Source: Legionella drozanskii LLAP-1
GTDB taxonomy: Bacteria; Pseudomonadota; Gammaproteobacteria; Legionellales; Legionellaceae
Assembly (NCBI RefSeq): GCF_001467585.1
Contig: NZ_LNXY01000020.1
Coordinates: 110,520 to 174,519 of the forward strand
Reading direction: 5' to 3'
DNA: 64,000 nucleotides
The notes beneath the pieces are model-generated. The model did no database searches, was not told the origin of the DNA, and was given only the letters and a program-made list of their open reading frames with translations. Shown here piece after piece: positions 48,132-57,632 of this stretch (within the stretch, counting starts at the first letter, position 1; each line of letters begins with the position of its first letter). The translations under genes were made by a program, and so were the position numbers.

Positions 48132-49174
48132 TAAAATCAATTTGCGTAGTTCGGTTATCAGCTTTAGGCGATGTGCTAATGTTTGTTCCCTTAGTGCGCA
48201 CACTGCAAGCCAATTTACCTCAAGCATCGATTACTTGGGTTATTTCTCGCCCAGCTTATGATCTCGTTGAGGGAATGGATGGCGTTGAGTTTATTGTCAT
48301 TAACAAACCGAGCAGCTTGGTTGATTATTGGCGTTTTAAAAGACAATTAAAAGGTCGAAAGTTTGATGTATTATTGGCGTCGCAAGCTAGTTTTCGCGCA
48401 AATTTACTTTATCCTTTGATTCCTGCCCCGCGAAAGATTGGCTATGATAAGATTCGTGCCAAAGATGGTCATGATTGGGTGATTAACGAAACCATTGAGC
48501 CAGGACAGGATCACACCTTGGATGGATTTTTAAAATTCGCAACTGCTTTAGGGCTACCAAAAAAAGATCTGCGCTGGGATTTACTTATTCGCCAAGCTGA
48601 TTATGAATGGGCAAGTGCTCATTTACAAACCTCTAAACCGATTTTAGTGGTTAATCCAGCCGCGAGTAAACCTGAACGAAGTTGGCCCACCGAGCGTTAT
48701 ATTGAAGTGATAAAAGAAGCTCAACAACGCTGGCAGGTGCAGGTTGTTTTAACAGGCGGACCTGGTGCTTATGACAGAGCTTTAGCCGATGAAATACTAC
48801 AGCAGGTAGAATGCATCGATTTAGTAGGAAAAACTAAGCCAAAACAACTACTTGCCGTTATTAACCACGCGCAAGCGGTATTATGTCCTGATACCGGTCC
48901 CTCACATATGGGAACTGCAGTAGGTACTCCCGTTGTAGCTTTACATGCCGTAACGAGTGCGAATGTCTCTGGCCCCTATACGTTTAGACATTTAGCGGTG
49001 GATTGCTATCCTGAAGCGGTAACTACCATTCTCAATAAGACTGCTGAAACCAATATTTGGGGTACCCATGCTCATGGTGAAGAAACGATGAAGTTAGTTA
49101 AGGTAGATGCTGTTCTTGCGAAGTTGGAGTCTTTATTCTCAAACTCAATTCCCGCTCCCACAGTTGAGCCATAG
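48128..49174 (+). CDS. glycosyltransferase family 9, heptosyltransferase-like
   Basis: A 348-residue LPS-core-type glycosyltransferase. RLSALGDVLMFVPLVRTLQ is the N-terminal signature, and NPAASKPERSWPTERYIEVI and CPDTGPSHMGTAVGTPVVALHA form the ADP-heptose binding region. It could act on lipid A-core (WaaC/WaaF-like) or another glycan. Its TAG stop (49172-49174) lies in the 5-bp target duplication of the Tn3 element, so the transposon begins on the next base. Confidence 0.88.
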   Translation: MIKSICVVRLSALGDVLMFVPLVRTLQANLPQASITWVISRPAYDLVEGMDGVEFIVINKPSSLVDYWRFKRQLKGRKFDVLLASQASFRANLLYPLIPAPRKIGYDKIRAKDGHDWVINETIEPGQDHTLDGFLKFATALGLPKKDLRWDLLIRQADYEWASAHLQTSKPILVVNPAASKPERSWPTERYIEVIKEAQQRWQVQVVLTGGPGAYDRALADEILQQVECIDLVGKTKPKQLLAVINHAQAVLCPDTGPSHMGTAVGTPVVALHAVTSANVSGPYTFRHLAVDCYPEAVTTILNKTAETNIWGTHAHGEETMKLVKVDAVLAKLESLFSNSIPAPTVEP

Positions 49175-49212
49175 GGGGTTTGAAGTCCAACGGAACGAAA
49201 ACGTACGCTAAG
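49175..49212 (+). repeat. left terminal inverted repeat of the Tn3-family element
   Basis: It begins GGGGTTTGAAGTCC and ends ACGTACGCTAAG, and it is complementary to 52874-52911 at 36 of 38 bases. GGGG is the typical Tn3-family terminus. Confidence 0.93.
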
Positions 49213-49255
49213 AGCTTTCAATCTATCTAAAAGTTTGCCTAATGACCTAAATTTC

Positions 49256-49675
49256 TTAAAAATATTTTTTAAAGAAAAAACGCTTGTGTCTTGGAGGACA
49301 ATTTTCAATTACTCCGAAAACTTCATAACCACGTTTCAAATAAAAATCTTTTGCCTGCCAGTCAAACGTATCCGTATGAGATACGATTGCTCCCTTTATT
49401 CTGGCTTCTTCTTCAATTTTATTTATTAAGATTGAACCTATTCCTTGATTTCGATACTCCTGAGTCACATACAACTCACTAATGTAGACCATTTGCCAGC
49501 AAGAAAAGGCATTAATGCCTGCAATGATTAATCCATTTTGGTCTTTAATATGATAATTAAGTGGGGTGAAATCCATTTTAGAGGTGTATTGGACTTGGTT
49601 CTTATTAAACTCACCTAGTGTGTTATCAATGTACTCAATTTCATTTTCTGAACTTTTTAAGATGTTGAATTTCAC
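49256..49675 (-). CDS. GNAT acetyltransferase carried by the transposon
   Basis: A 139-residue GNAT protein. Motif A is ELYVTQEYRNQGIGSILINK and motif B includes DFYLKRGYEVFG. The C-terminus FGVIENCPPRHKRFFFKK resembles small acetyltransferases of unknown target. It is the only intact passenger gene, lying just inside the left end and pointing toward it. It could modify a drug, a small amine or tRNA (as TacT-type toxins do); nothing in the sequence chooses. Confidence 0.82.
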   Translation of the reverse strand: MKFNILKSSENEIEYIDNTLGEFNKNQVQYTSKMDFTPLNYHIKDQNGLIIAGINAFSCWQMVYISELYVTQEYRNQGIGSILINKIEEEARIKGAIVSHTDTFDWQAKDFYLKRGYEVFGVIENCPPRHKRFFFKKYF

Positions 49676-49697
49676 GTTTTACTTGCTCCAATTGGCC

Positions 49698-50707
49698 TTA
49701 TCCTTTGATTAAATTTATGATTAATTCAATCATGATATCTTTTTGGTCTGATTGACTTTGAGCGACCAGAAGTGCAAGAGCAACTAAGGCATTGTCATTA
49801 ATTTTCGCTTCCCCATTGTTTTTCAAATGATGTTTATTTTTTTGTAAAAACCAAATAAACATCAATGCACCAATCCGTTTGTTTCCATCAATGAATGGGT
49901 GATTTTTTATTATAAAATAAACAGATGAGCAGCCTGCTCTTCAATACTTGGATAAAGATACTCCCCATTAAAACTTTGAACTATATTGCCTAAGATTCCT
50001 ACGAAGCCATCATCTCTTGAATTACCAAATAAAGGCGTAGCTTCTCCTTGCGTAATGAGCTTTTCTTTTAAGCTATGAATTGCATACATCGCTTCTTTGA
50101 TACTAATTTCCTCTGTTATTCCTTTGCTCAATCCAGCCTTCGGGAAATGACCTGTATCATATTGATTTAATAGAATAAAACTATGGGTGTATTCCGTTAG
50201 TACTGTCAGTAAACCCTTCGCTTCAATTTGATCTAAAGATTCTAACTGAGCACTTTGAATCAAGGCGAGGCCTATTTTTAGCTTATCAATTGCTTCTAAT
50301 TGTTGTTTTAACCTGGCTTCGTTTAAAGAATACCCTTGTAGTAGGTATTCTTTAAGTACCTGAGTAGCCCCAAATCCTAAATTGTGTTCCTTTTCTTGAA
50401 TTAATTCGATAGCCAACAGAGATAATAGCATCTAAATTATAGTGCTTAATCAAGCGCTTAACTTTTCTAGTTCCTTCAATGCGAACTACCGAGTAATCCT
50501 CGGTAGTTGCCTCTTCTGAAAGTTCACCTTCGGAGTATATGTTTTTTAAATGTAATCCAATATTATCAATAGAAGTACCAAACAAATCGGACATCTGTTT
50601 CTGGTTCAGCCAAACTGTTTCACCTTTCAAATGCACTTCTGTTTGAAAGCTACCATCATCGGCTTGATAAATAAGAACCTGTTTTTGAATATTACCGTTA
50701 TTATCCA

Positions 50708-50708
<1 letters not shown>
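49698..50708 (-). pseudogene. RhuM-Fic/DOC gene broken by two single-base changes
   Basis: The N-terminal part (50352-50708) has the RhuM signature VHLKGETVWLNQKQMSDLFG. After an extra G in the run at 50368-50371, the frame continues as ATQVLKEYLLQGYSLNEARL and then YPSIEEQAAHLF. One base is missing from the A-run (T-run on the coding strand) at 49919-49921. Beyond it the next frame gives IKNHPFIDGNKRIGALMF, the FIC motif of AMP-transferases, and ends at 49698. With both bases corrected it would be one protein of about 335 residues. Start codon ATG 50708 overlaps the tnpR stop. Confidence 0.85.
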
Positions 50709-51265
<557 letters not shown>

Positions 51266-51300
51266 TTAAAAATGTCTCCCTTATCGATTTGTAGAAGTTA

Positions 51301-51385
51301 TGTCTACTAATCAGGTAAATCCGATTTTTTAGACAGTTTATGATAAGGTCTTTTGATTGTCTAACAATTTATAAATTATTAGACA
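51301..51385. promoter_or_regulatory. res site between tnpR and tnpA
   Basis: Subsite I is at 51358-51385: TGTCTAA and TTAGACA are inverted around an AT centre containing TATA, 28 bases in all. Subsite II is at 51301-51335: TGTCTA and TAGACA are inverted over 35 bases. A third subsite was not clear. The order (tnpR side II, tnpA side I) is that of Tn3-type res sites. Confidence 0.75.
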
Positions 51386-51424
51386 GAACCTAGGCCGGGT
51401 TTGTAAAGTTTGTTGGGAGAATAC

Positions 51425-52872
51425 ATGCCAGTCTTTTTTTAACTGAGGAACAGACAGCTAGTTATGGACAATTTTCTGGCGAACCGATGAAGTACAATTA
51501 GCATGCTACTTTCTTCTTGATGAAACCGACCTTGCCTTCATTGCTCAGCGGCGAGGGGAGCAAAACCGTTTAGGAGCTGCTTTGCAACTTGGTTGTGTTC
51601 GATTTCTTGGAACTTTTCTCACTGATCTGTCACGGGTTCCAAGCAACGCCCAAAGCTTTATCGCCAGGCAACTAGGTATCACCAATATACAAATATTATC
51701 CACCTATGCACAACGAGAAACTACTCAAAGAGAGCATGCAGCTCAGATCCGTATTCAATACCATTATCGAGAATTTATATGGCCATGGTCATTCCGTTTA
51801 AGCAGGTTATTATACACCCGCAGCTGGGTAAGCAACGAGCGACCGAGCTTGCTCTTTGATTTGGCCACAAGTTGGCTCATCAAACATAAAATCCTTTTGC
51901 CAGGTGCTTCTACATTGACTCGCCTAATTTCTGAGATTCGCGAACACTCTACTAATCGATTATGGAAGCGTCTGTCTGCGTTGCCTAGGCCGGAACAGAT
52001 TATCAAACTGGAAACATTGCTTCAAATCCCTGATGGATCAAGAACTTCTTGATTTGACCAGTATCGCAAAGGGCCAGTGACTATCAGTGACCCTGCCTTT
52101 AATGAGGCTGTTGATCGTTATCAGGAACTGAGAGATTTTGGCATTCATATCGATGGATTTTACCAGTATCCCACCAGCTCGCCTTAAAAATATTGCCCGT
52201 CAAGCTAGCATGGTCTCAATGCATAAGATTGCTCGTATGCCTGAAACTAACGTACTGCAATGTTGGTCGCATTTGTTAAAGCATACGAAACTATCGCACT
52301 GATGATGCATTGGATATTTTGGACTTGTTGATCAATAACATCGCTGGTGAAGCCAAAAGATTGGGTAAAAAAAGCGCCTGCGTACATTGAAAGATCTGGA
52401 TAAATCCGCTCTTGCTCTGGCAGAGGTTTGTACTCTGATACTCAACGAAAACATGCAATATGAGCTCAATAAGACTCTTTATCTGCTTAATTACATCGAT
52501 GATGAAGACTACCGCAGGAGAGTTTTAATTCAGTTAAATCGCGGTGAAGGTCGCCATGCAGTTGCAAGAGTGATTTGTCATGGGCAACGTGGAGAAATCA
52601 GAAAAAGGTATCGTGAGGGTTAGGAAGATCAACTTGGCGCTTTGGGGCTGGTAACTAATGCGCTGGCTCTTTGGAGTACCATTTATATGCAAGCCTCTTT
52701 AGATAACTTAAAGTTTCAAGGCAAAGAAGTACAAGAGGACGATGAAGCTCGGTTATCGCCTCTGAGCCATAAACATGTGAATATGCTTGGACATTATTCA
52801 TTTACCCTTGCTGAGCAGGTTATGAATGGAAAGCTTAGACCGCTGAAACAGCAAACGGAAGTTGATGAATAG
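51425..52872 (+). pseudogene. tnpA: Tn3-family transposase remnant
   Basis: An ATG at 51425 starts MPVFF. Frame changes follow: LTEEQTASYGQFSGEP, then DEVQLACYFLLDETDLAF. The open piece 51582-52052 is the N-terminal domain of Tn3 transposases. Further stops and frame changes occur to 52380. The piece LKDLDKSALALAEVC runs directly into ELNKTLYLLNYIDDED and the C-terminal TNALALWSTIYMQ. About half of the roughly 1000-residue protein is missing, including most of the DDE catalytic core. It is non-functional. Confidence 0.9.
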
Positions 52873-52873
52873 A

Positions 52874-52911
52874 CTTAGCGTACGTTTTCGTTCCATTGGA
52901 CTTCAAGCCCC
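52874..52911 (-). repeat. right terminal inverted repeat of the Tn3-family element
   Basis: It begins CTTAGCGTACG and ends CAAGCCCC. It is the reverse complement of the left end with two mismatches. Flank TATAG follows directly. Confidence 0.93.
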
Positions 52912-53042
52912 TATAGCTATTATTCAAATCCAAGTATTGGATAGCTAACTAATTGAAAAAATACAGACAACAAATAAAAATTTGCTTAAACTGTCCTTAG
53001 CGCAGTATAATAATTACCCAGTTTCAATTAAAAAAATAAGTT

Positions 53043-53753
53043 ATGCGATATTATTTATATCTATTTTTTATCCTAATCAGCTTAGTTAGTAGCCTAGTTC
53101 ATGCACAAACCTATGTCGTTAAACTAGGAGCTACCCCAGTAAAAATATTAAAAGAAAGAGGACGAGGTAAAACCTTTGTTCACTTGCATGAAAGTGAATT
53201 TACCGCGTTCGCAGCGGCCAAATGTTTTATCAAAAGAGAAGGGGGTTCTTTAATTGCTCTCAAACACTCTGGCCAACGTAATGTCCGCTTTTACTTAAAA
53301 GGTGTTCGTTATGAATTTGATCCGAATCGGATTTTTACTGATAAAGGAATTAAAAGAACGCTGAAAAAATTCGGACCTTATTCTCTCGCAGCCCATCGAG
53401 AAGTCAAAAAACTGGCCAATAAAATTATTAGTCTATTGCCCAAAGGAAAAATTATTGCAGTGCACAATAATCGAGATTATTCTATTAAAGAATATTTTCC
53501 CAACCATTCCTTAGCTAAGGATGCGAAAGAACTTCATTATCGACCTAGAACAAGTTATAGAAATTTCTATTTTGTCACTAAAAAAGAAGATTATGAGCGC
53601 CTGAAAAGATTCAATTTCAATGTGGCACTGCAAGCAACTAAAGCACAAGATGACGGGTCACTATCTTATTATCTTGCGAAGAAAAACTACATCAATATTG
53701 AATCTGGTTATGGTGAAATGGTGGCTCAGCTGAACATGCTGCATTATGCTTAA
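53043..53753 (+). CDS. exported protein of unknown function
   Basis: A 236-residue protein with a Sec signal peptide (MRYYLYLFFILISLVSSLVHA, cut before QTY). The mature part is basic with the motifs GRGKTFVHLHESE and IIAVHNNRDYSIKEYFPNHS. The HLHESE and HNN residues could belong to an active or metal site, but I cannot name a family. No lipobox and no further membrane segment, so it is likely periplasmic or secreted. Confidence 0.65.
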   Translation: MRYYLYLFFILISLVSSLVHAQTYVVKLGATPVKILKERGRGKTFVHLHESEFTAFAAAKCFIKREGGSLIALKHSGQRNVRFYLKGVRYEFDPNRIFTDKGIKRTLKKFGPYSLAAHREVKKLANKIISLLPKGKIIAVHNNRDYSIKEYFPNHSLAKDAKELHYRPRTSYRNFYFVTKKEDYERLKRFNFNVALQATKAQDDGSLSYYLAKKNYINIESGYGEMVAQLNMLHYA

Positions 53754-53859
53754 AATCCGTAATCACTTGAATTAGCTTATTTGTTTTCTTTAAGCTATGA
53801 TGTTTTGAATAGAAAGGAGATTCTCAAGATAGACCATTATCCAACGGAGGGATTAAGTT

Positions 53860-54777
53860 ATGCATTTTAATCGATTAAAAATGGTGCTAGTTGTGATAAT
53901 TTTTAGCGCCTTTTCATTCATGGCTTCTGCTGCTGCCATGGATCCCACTAAACAAATTCCCCCCCCTCCTACTGCAACGATGGATAATGCTACACAACAG
54001 ACCTCTGCTGGAACTACAGATAATACAATTAAGCAGACTTCTACTCCTGGGACTACGAATGATACGACCAACCAGAATCCTGTTCCTGGGACTACGAATG
54101 ATACGACCAACCAGAATCCTGCTCCTGGGACTACGAATGATACGACCAACCAGAATCCTACTCCTGGGACTATGAATGATACGACCAACCAGAATCCTGT
54201 TCCTGGGACTATGAATGATACGATCAACCACAATTCTACCCCTGCGGCTACGGATAATACGACTAAACAGCCCTCTGCTCCCGGGAATATGATGGATAGT
54301 AATCAGGCTGAGTCGTTTCAAGCAATTTGCCTTTCATCGTGGATGAAGAGAGAAACTAATGTAGCCAATATGACGGATTATAAAAAATTTGGCGAAAAAT
54401 ATTGTGCTTGTGCACTCACTCAACCGCTCGATACTGATGCTGCTGTGGATAAAGCAATTCAGGTCTGCATGTCTCGTACTTTATTACGTAATACAATGGA
54501 TTCTTTGGAAGAAGAAATTGGTTTAGATAAAGCGAGCGACAAGGATGTGAGTCAGTTCTGTCAGGATACTTGGAACCTAATTTATCCCAAAATGAATGAT
54601 CAAGCGAAGCAAATAGCAACCAGCTTTTGCGACTGTTCACAACCTAAATTAGTATCGCTTATTAAAAGTTCCAATAATATGGCCGATAAAGATTATTATG
54701 ATCAAATCGATTCGGTTGCAGCGTCCTGCTCTGGTCCAATCCAATCAAGTCAAGAGCCTGCGAAATCAGCGAATTAA
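53860..54777 (+). CDS. exported Thr/Asn/Pro-rich repeat protein
   Basis: A 305-residue exported protein (signal to SAAA, residues 1-26). Residues 60-145 consist of 13-residue repeats PGTTNDTTNQNPV and variants. The C-terminal 150 residues hold six or more cysteines in two similar blocks (YCACALTQ and FCDCSQPK), which would form disulfides. The repeat part resembles a stalk or linker, and the C-terminal part a folded domain. GGAGG lies well upstream of the ATG. No family recognised. Confidence 0.7.
   Translation: MHFNRLKMVLVVIIFSAFSFMASAAAMDPTKQIPPPPTATMDNATQQTSAGTTDNTIKQTSTPGTTNDTTNQNPVPGTTNDTTNQNPAPGTTNDTTNQNPTPGTMNDTTNQNPVPGTMNDTINHNSTPAATDNTTKQPSAPGNMMDSNQAESFQAICLSSWMKRETNVANMTDYKKFGEKYCACALTQPLDTDAAVDKAIQVCMSRTLLRNTMDSLEEEIGLDKASDKDVSQFCQDTWNLIYPKMNDQAKQIATSFCDCSQPKLVSLIKSSNNMADKDYYDQIDSVAASCSGPIQSSQEPAKSAN
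54046..54279 (+). repeat. 39-base tandem repeat inside the exported repeat protein
   Basis: Units of exactly 39 bases start at 54046, 54085, 54124, 54163 and 54202, with a degenerate sixth unit to 54279. Three units are near identical and the last two have diverged. Unit length keeps the reading frame, so copy-number change would only alter protein length. Confidence 0.9.
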
Positions 54778-54784
54778 GCGCTAA

Positions 54785-54821
54785 AACCTTGATCTTGCCA
54801 ATGCAAGATCAAGGTTTTTTT
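54785..54821 (+). terminator. strong Rho-independent terminator
   Basis: CCTTGATCTTGC-CAAT-GCAAGATCAAGG is a perfect 12-base stem followed by seven T residues. It separates the repeat protein gene from the following operon. Confidence 0.95.
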
Positions 54822-54921
54822 AATGCGATTGAAATATGCTAGGATTATCTTGAGTATATTTTGAAATTCTCAAGAGGATGTAGCTATAGACAAGAATGCA
54901 GAGCTTTACTACAAAAGCTCA

Positions 54922-55965
54922 TTGGATTTATTCCTCCCTGCTGAGCAAATCGATGATATTGATGGATTTGCAGTAAAACTAGGTAAAAAACATTATTATT
55001 TTCGCGGGGGCGAAACGCCTTTTAATGACAGCTGTAGCGCTAATATTGCTCTCAATAAATATTGCATGAATAAAATTTTAGAATCACAAGGCATTCCTGT
55101 GCCTAAAGCTATTGCTTTACATCGCAGTGAGTTGGAGGATGGAGAGCTTAAAGAAAAAATAGCGGATCTAAAGTTTCCCCTGGTGGCAAAACCAACCAAA
55201 AATGGTTCTCGTGGACGTGATGTATTATGCAATATCCAAACCCTTGAGCAATTAACAAACTATCTAAACTACGCCTTTACACTTTATGAATTTATTACTA
55301 TTGAAGAGTTTCATGGAAAATTGAAATCTTATCGCGTCCTAGTATTTAATCGCCAAGTGATAGGCGTTATTCAAAGATACCCCGCACAGGTGGTAGGGGA
55401 TGGCAAACACAGCCTTGCTCAATTGGTTCAGTCGACTAATTTGCAACGAGCAAAACTGAATGATGCCTTAGGTGATATAGTGATTGATGAAGAATGTCGT
55501 ATTAAATTGCAGGAATTAAAGCTCGACCTCGATTATATTCCCCAGCAAGATGAGCAAGTTTTCTTAGCTTACACTTCTAATGCGACCAGGGGAGGGACTT
55601 TTAAATCGCTGGGGAAGCAAATTTGTAAAAAGAATAGCCTTTTATTGATTCGTGCTGCCCAAGCTTTGAATTTAAATATTGTCGGAATTGATGTTGAATG
55701 TGAGGATATTAATGTACCTATGGAAGGCTCCAGAGGGGTAATCATCGAAATGAATAATTGCCCGAGTATCAAGATTCATGAGATACCCATGAGCGGACCG
55801 CCTAACCGAGTTAGCAAAAAGATAATGCGCAGTTTTATCTACCGTCATCCTCTTTCTTATCTAGCTATGCTATATATTAATAAAAGGGCTAATTTTTATA
55901 TAAGAGGTTTTGTTTTAGCAATCTTTTTAGGTTTTATATTAAGTTATTTGTATAATCTAACTTAA
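54922..55965 (+). CDS. ATP-grasp ligase, CphA/GshF-like, with C-terminal membrane anchor
   Basis: A protein of about 347 residues. The ATP-grasp domain has the lysine motif FPLVAKPTKNGSRGRDV. RVLVFNRQVIGVIQRYPAQV followed by VGDGKHSLAQLV is the pattern of cyanophycin synthetase and bifunctional glutathione synthetase ATP-grasp domains. NATRGGTFKSLG and IIEMNNCPSIKIHEIP form the end of the site. No Mur-ligase half is present. A hydrophobic C-terminal segment (FYIRGFVLAIFLGFILSYLY) would anchor it. The start is uncertain: TTG 54922 is the first canonical codon, but coding-like sequence extends to 54886 behind an AGAGGA site. First gene of a six-gene operon. Confidence 0.78.
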   Translation: MDLFLPAEQIDDIDGFAVKLGKKHYYFRGGETPFNDSCSANIALNKYCMNKILESQGIPVPKAIALHRSELEDGELKEKIADLKFPLVAKPTKNGSRGRDVLCNIQTLEQLTNYLNYAFTLYEFITIEEFHGKLKSYRVLVFNRQVIGVIQRYPAQVVGDGKHSLAQLVQSTNLQRAKLNDALGDIVIDEECRIKLQELKLDLDYIPQQDEQVFLAYTSNATRGGTFKSLGKQICKKNSLLLIRAAQALNLNIVGIDVECEDINVPMEGSRGVIIEMNNCPSIKIHEIPMSGPPNRVSKKIMRSFIYRHPLSYLAMLYINKRANFYIRGFVLAIFLGFILSYLYNLT

Positions 55966-55998
55966 ATTAGGTCTAAAAAGGTGAACTGGTGGTAGATA

Positions 55999-56886
55999 AT
56001 GGACACAATTAAAGTTCTCGACGTTTCCTTAAGAGATGGTGGTCATCGAACAAATTTTCATTTTAAAAACAAAGACTTAGAGGAAATTTTACAATTATTA
56101 GATCATTCAGGTCTTGAATACCTTGAAATTGGTTATCGCAATGGTTCTTTACATCCGATTGAAAATTTAGGCAGAGCAGGTCTTTGTGAAAAAGATTATC
56201 TTCTTCTTTGTCAGTCACTCATCAAGAATGCAAAAATTGCGGTAATGGCTCATCCTAACAATGTCAATAAAGCCGATCTCGAAGAATTAAAAGAGTGCGG
56301 AGTTGATCTTTTACGAATTTGTATTGCAAAAGGCGAGGTGGAATCTGCTTATCCGACCATTTCTTTAGCCAAGGAGTTAGGTTTAGAAACCTCCGCGAAT
56401 TTTATTCATATGTCTTATTACAAAGAAAAAGAACTTGATGAATCAATCGAGGCAATTTCTAATCATCATCCTGACATGATTTATTTTGCGGATTCCAATG
56501 GCAGTATGTTGCCCTCTAGGATTCAAGCAATTTATAAAAAATACACCCAGCAATATTCTATTCCTTTTGGATTTCATGCTCATGATAATTTAGGTCTAGC
56601 CCAAGCGAATGCGTTAGCTGCATTAAATAATGGTGCGCAATATATCGATGTTTCTCTAGCTGGTATGGGTAAAGGCATAGGCAATCTTAAAACTGAATTT
56701 TTCACGGCTTATTTGCATGCGATAGATATTAAGAAATACAAACTTCCTGAAATTCTATCAGCAGCCAATTATGTTCGAAATGCACTGGGAATTGGCCATG
56801 AAGACATTGAAATGGATGAATTTATTAGAGGTATTTCCGATTTTTCAACCGCAGATCTAAAAGCTCATAAAGCAAGCACGATCTAG
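55999..56886 (+). CDS. HMGL-like aldolase, DmpG type
   Basis: A 295-residue TIM-barrel aldolase of the HMG-CoA lyase/DmpG superfamily. LDVSLRDGGHRTNFHF is the N-terminal metal-binding motif. FHAHDNLGLAQANALAA has the metal-binding HxH, and IDVSLAGMGKGIGNLKTEFF matches 4-hydroxy-2-oxovalerate aldolases. It likely cleaves or forms a C-C bond using a 2-oxo acid. It lacks the DmpG C-terminal communication domain and no DmpF partner is nearby, so the product may be free. It is 33 bases after the ligase gene. Confidence 0.85.
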   Translation: MDTIKVLDVSLRDGGHRTNFHFKNKDLEEILQLLDHSGLEYLEIGYRNGSLHPIENLGRAGLCEKDYLLLCQSLIKNAKIAVMAHPNNVNKADLEELKECGVDLLRICIAKGEVESAYPTISLAKELGLETSANFIHMSYYKEKELDESIEAISNHHPDMIYFADSNGSMLPSRIQAIYKKYTQQYSIPFGFHAHDNLGLAQANALAALNNGAQYIDVSLAGMGKGIGNLKTEFFTAYLHAIDIKKYKLPEILSAANYVRNALGIGHEDIEMDEFIRGISDFSTADLKAHKASTI

Positions 56887-56927
56887 TGTTGTAACATCCT
56901 ATAATTAGACCTTTATTTGAGAGTGAA

Positions 56928-57629
56928 ATGAAAAAAAAAATACTAGCTCTTGCTCCTGTTATGCCTCATGAGTCTGATATTGAAGGAATAGCGAAGACCT
57001 TAGTCTTCCTCAATGAAAACTTTGAGCTCGATTTTATTGACCCGTTGATGAACATGGAAGCTTTGCCTAATGATCTTTATTATTCCTCCTGGCAAAGAGA
57101 ATTAGCAAGTCGAATTGCTAATTATGATGCTTTTTTAGGTTTTTCTTTCGGCGGCGTTATTTTGCAGCAATGCTTTAACTTGTTTGAAGGGGCTAACAAA
57201 CCAATCGTATTATTTTCAACCCCAACTTTTGCAAATGAGTCTTTGCAAGAGAAATTAGGAGGAGTCATTGATCTCTGTAAAAAAAATCGGGTGATGGAGG
57301 CGCTTAACACACTATATAACGATGTTTTTTTTCCTAATAAACCGCCACAAATTAATTATGGAATTTATGATCAAGAGCTTGCGTCGCGACGATTGATTTT
57401 TGGTTTGCAACGAGTATTAGATACGGATTCAACCCAGATTCTTAATCATGCCACTGTTGATCATTTGCATTTAATCGGTGAATTTTCAAATTTGGTTAAT
57501 GTGGGTAATGTGATTGCTCCTAGGGTGGGGCTGTTAGCCATCGTACCGCAAGCGGGGATGCGCATATTACAAGATAACCAAGCTTTTTGTCAGAAGCTCA
57601 TTTGCGAACGCTTGAATGATGGAGTGTAG
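56928..57629 (+). CDS. alpha/beta hydrolase-fold protein
   Basis: A 233-residue protein. AFLGFSFGGVILQQCF contains the nucleophile elbow GFSFG typical of alpha/beta hydrolases. The Asp of the triad is plausibly in the LIGEFSNLVNVGN or DHLHL region. The match to characterised members is weak, and it may act as a thioesterase in the pathway. Start AUG 56928 is 42 bases after the aldolase. Confidence 0.65.
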   Translation: MKKKILALAPVMPHESDIEGIAKTLVFLNENFELDFIDPLMNMEALPNDLYYSSWQRELASRIANYDAFLGFSFGGVILQQCFNLFEGANKPIVLFSTPTFANESLQEKLGGVIDLCKKNRVMEALNTLYNDVFFPNKPPQINYGIYDQELASRRLIFGLQRVLDTDSTQILNHATVDHLHLIGEFSNLVNVGNVIAPRVGLLAIVPQAGMRILQDNQAFCQKLICERLNDGV

Positions 57630-57632
57630 CCC

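Noticed and set aside
54046-54279. Tandem repeats considered as a CRISPR array
   Set aside because: The units abut without spacers and encode protein repeats; no cas genes are nearby.
53914-54321. Long minus-strand frames across the 39-base repeats
   Set aside because: They are created by the repeat period being a multiple of three; the plus-strand protein has a signal peptide, ribosome site and Cys-rich domain.
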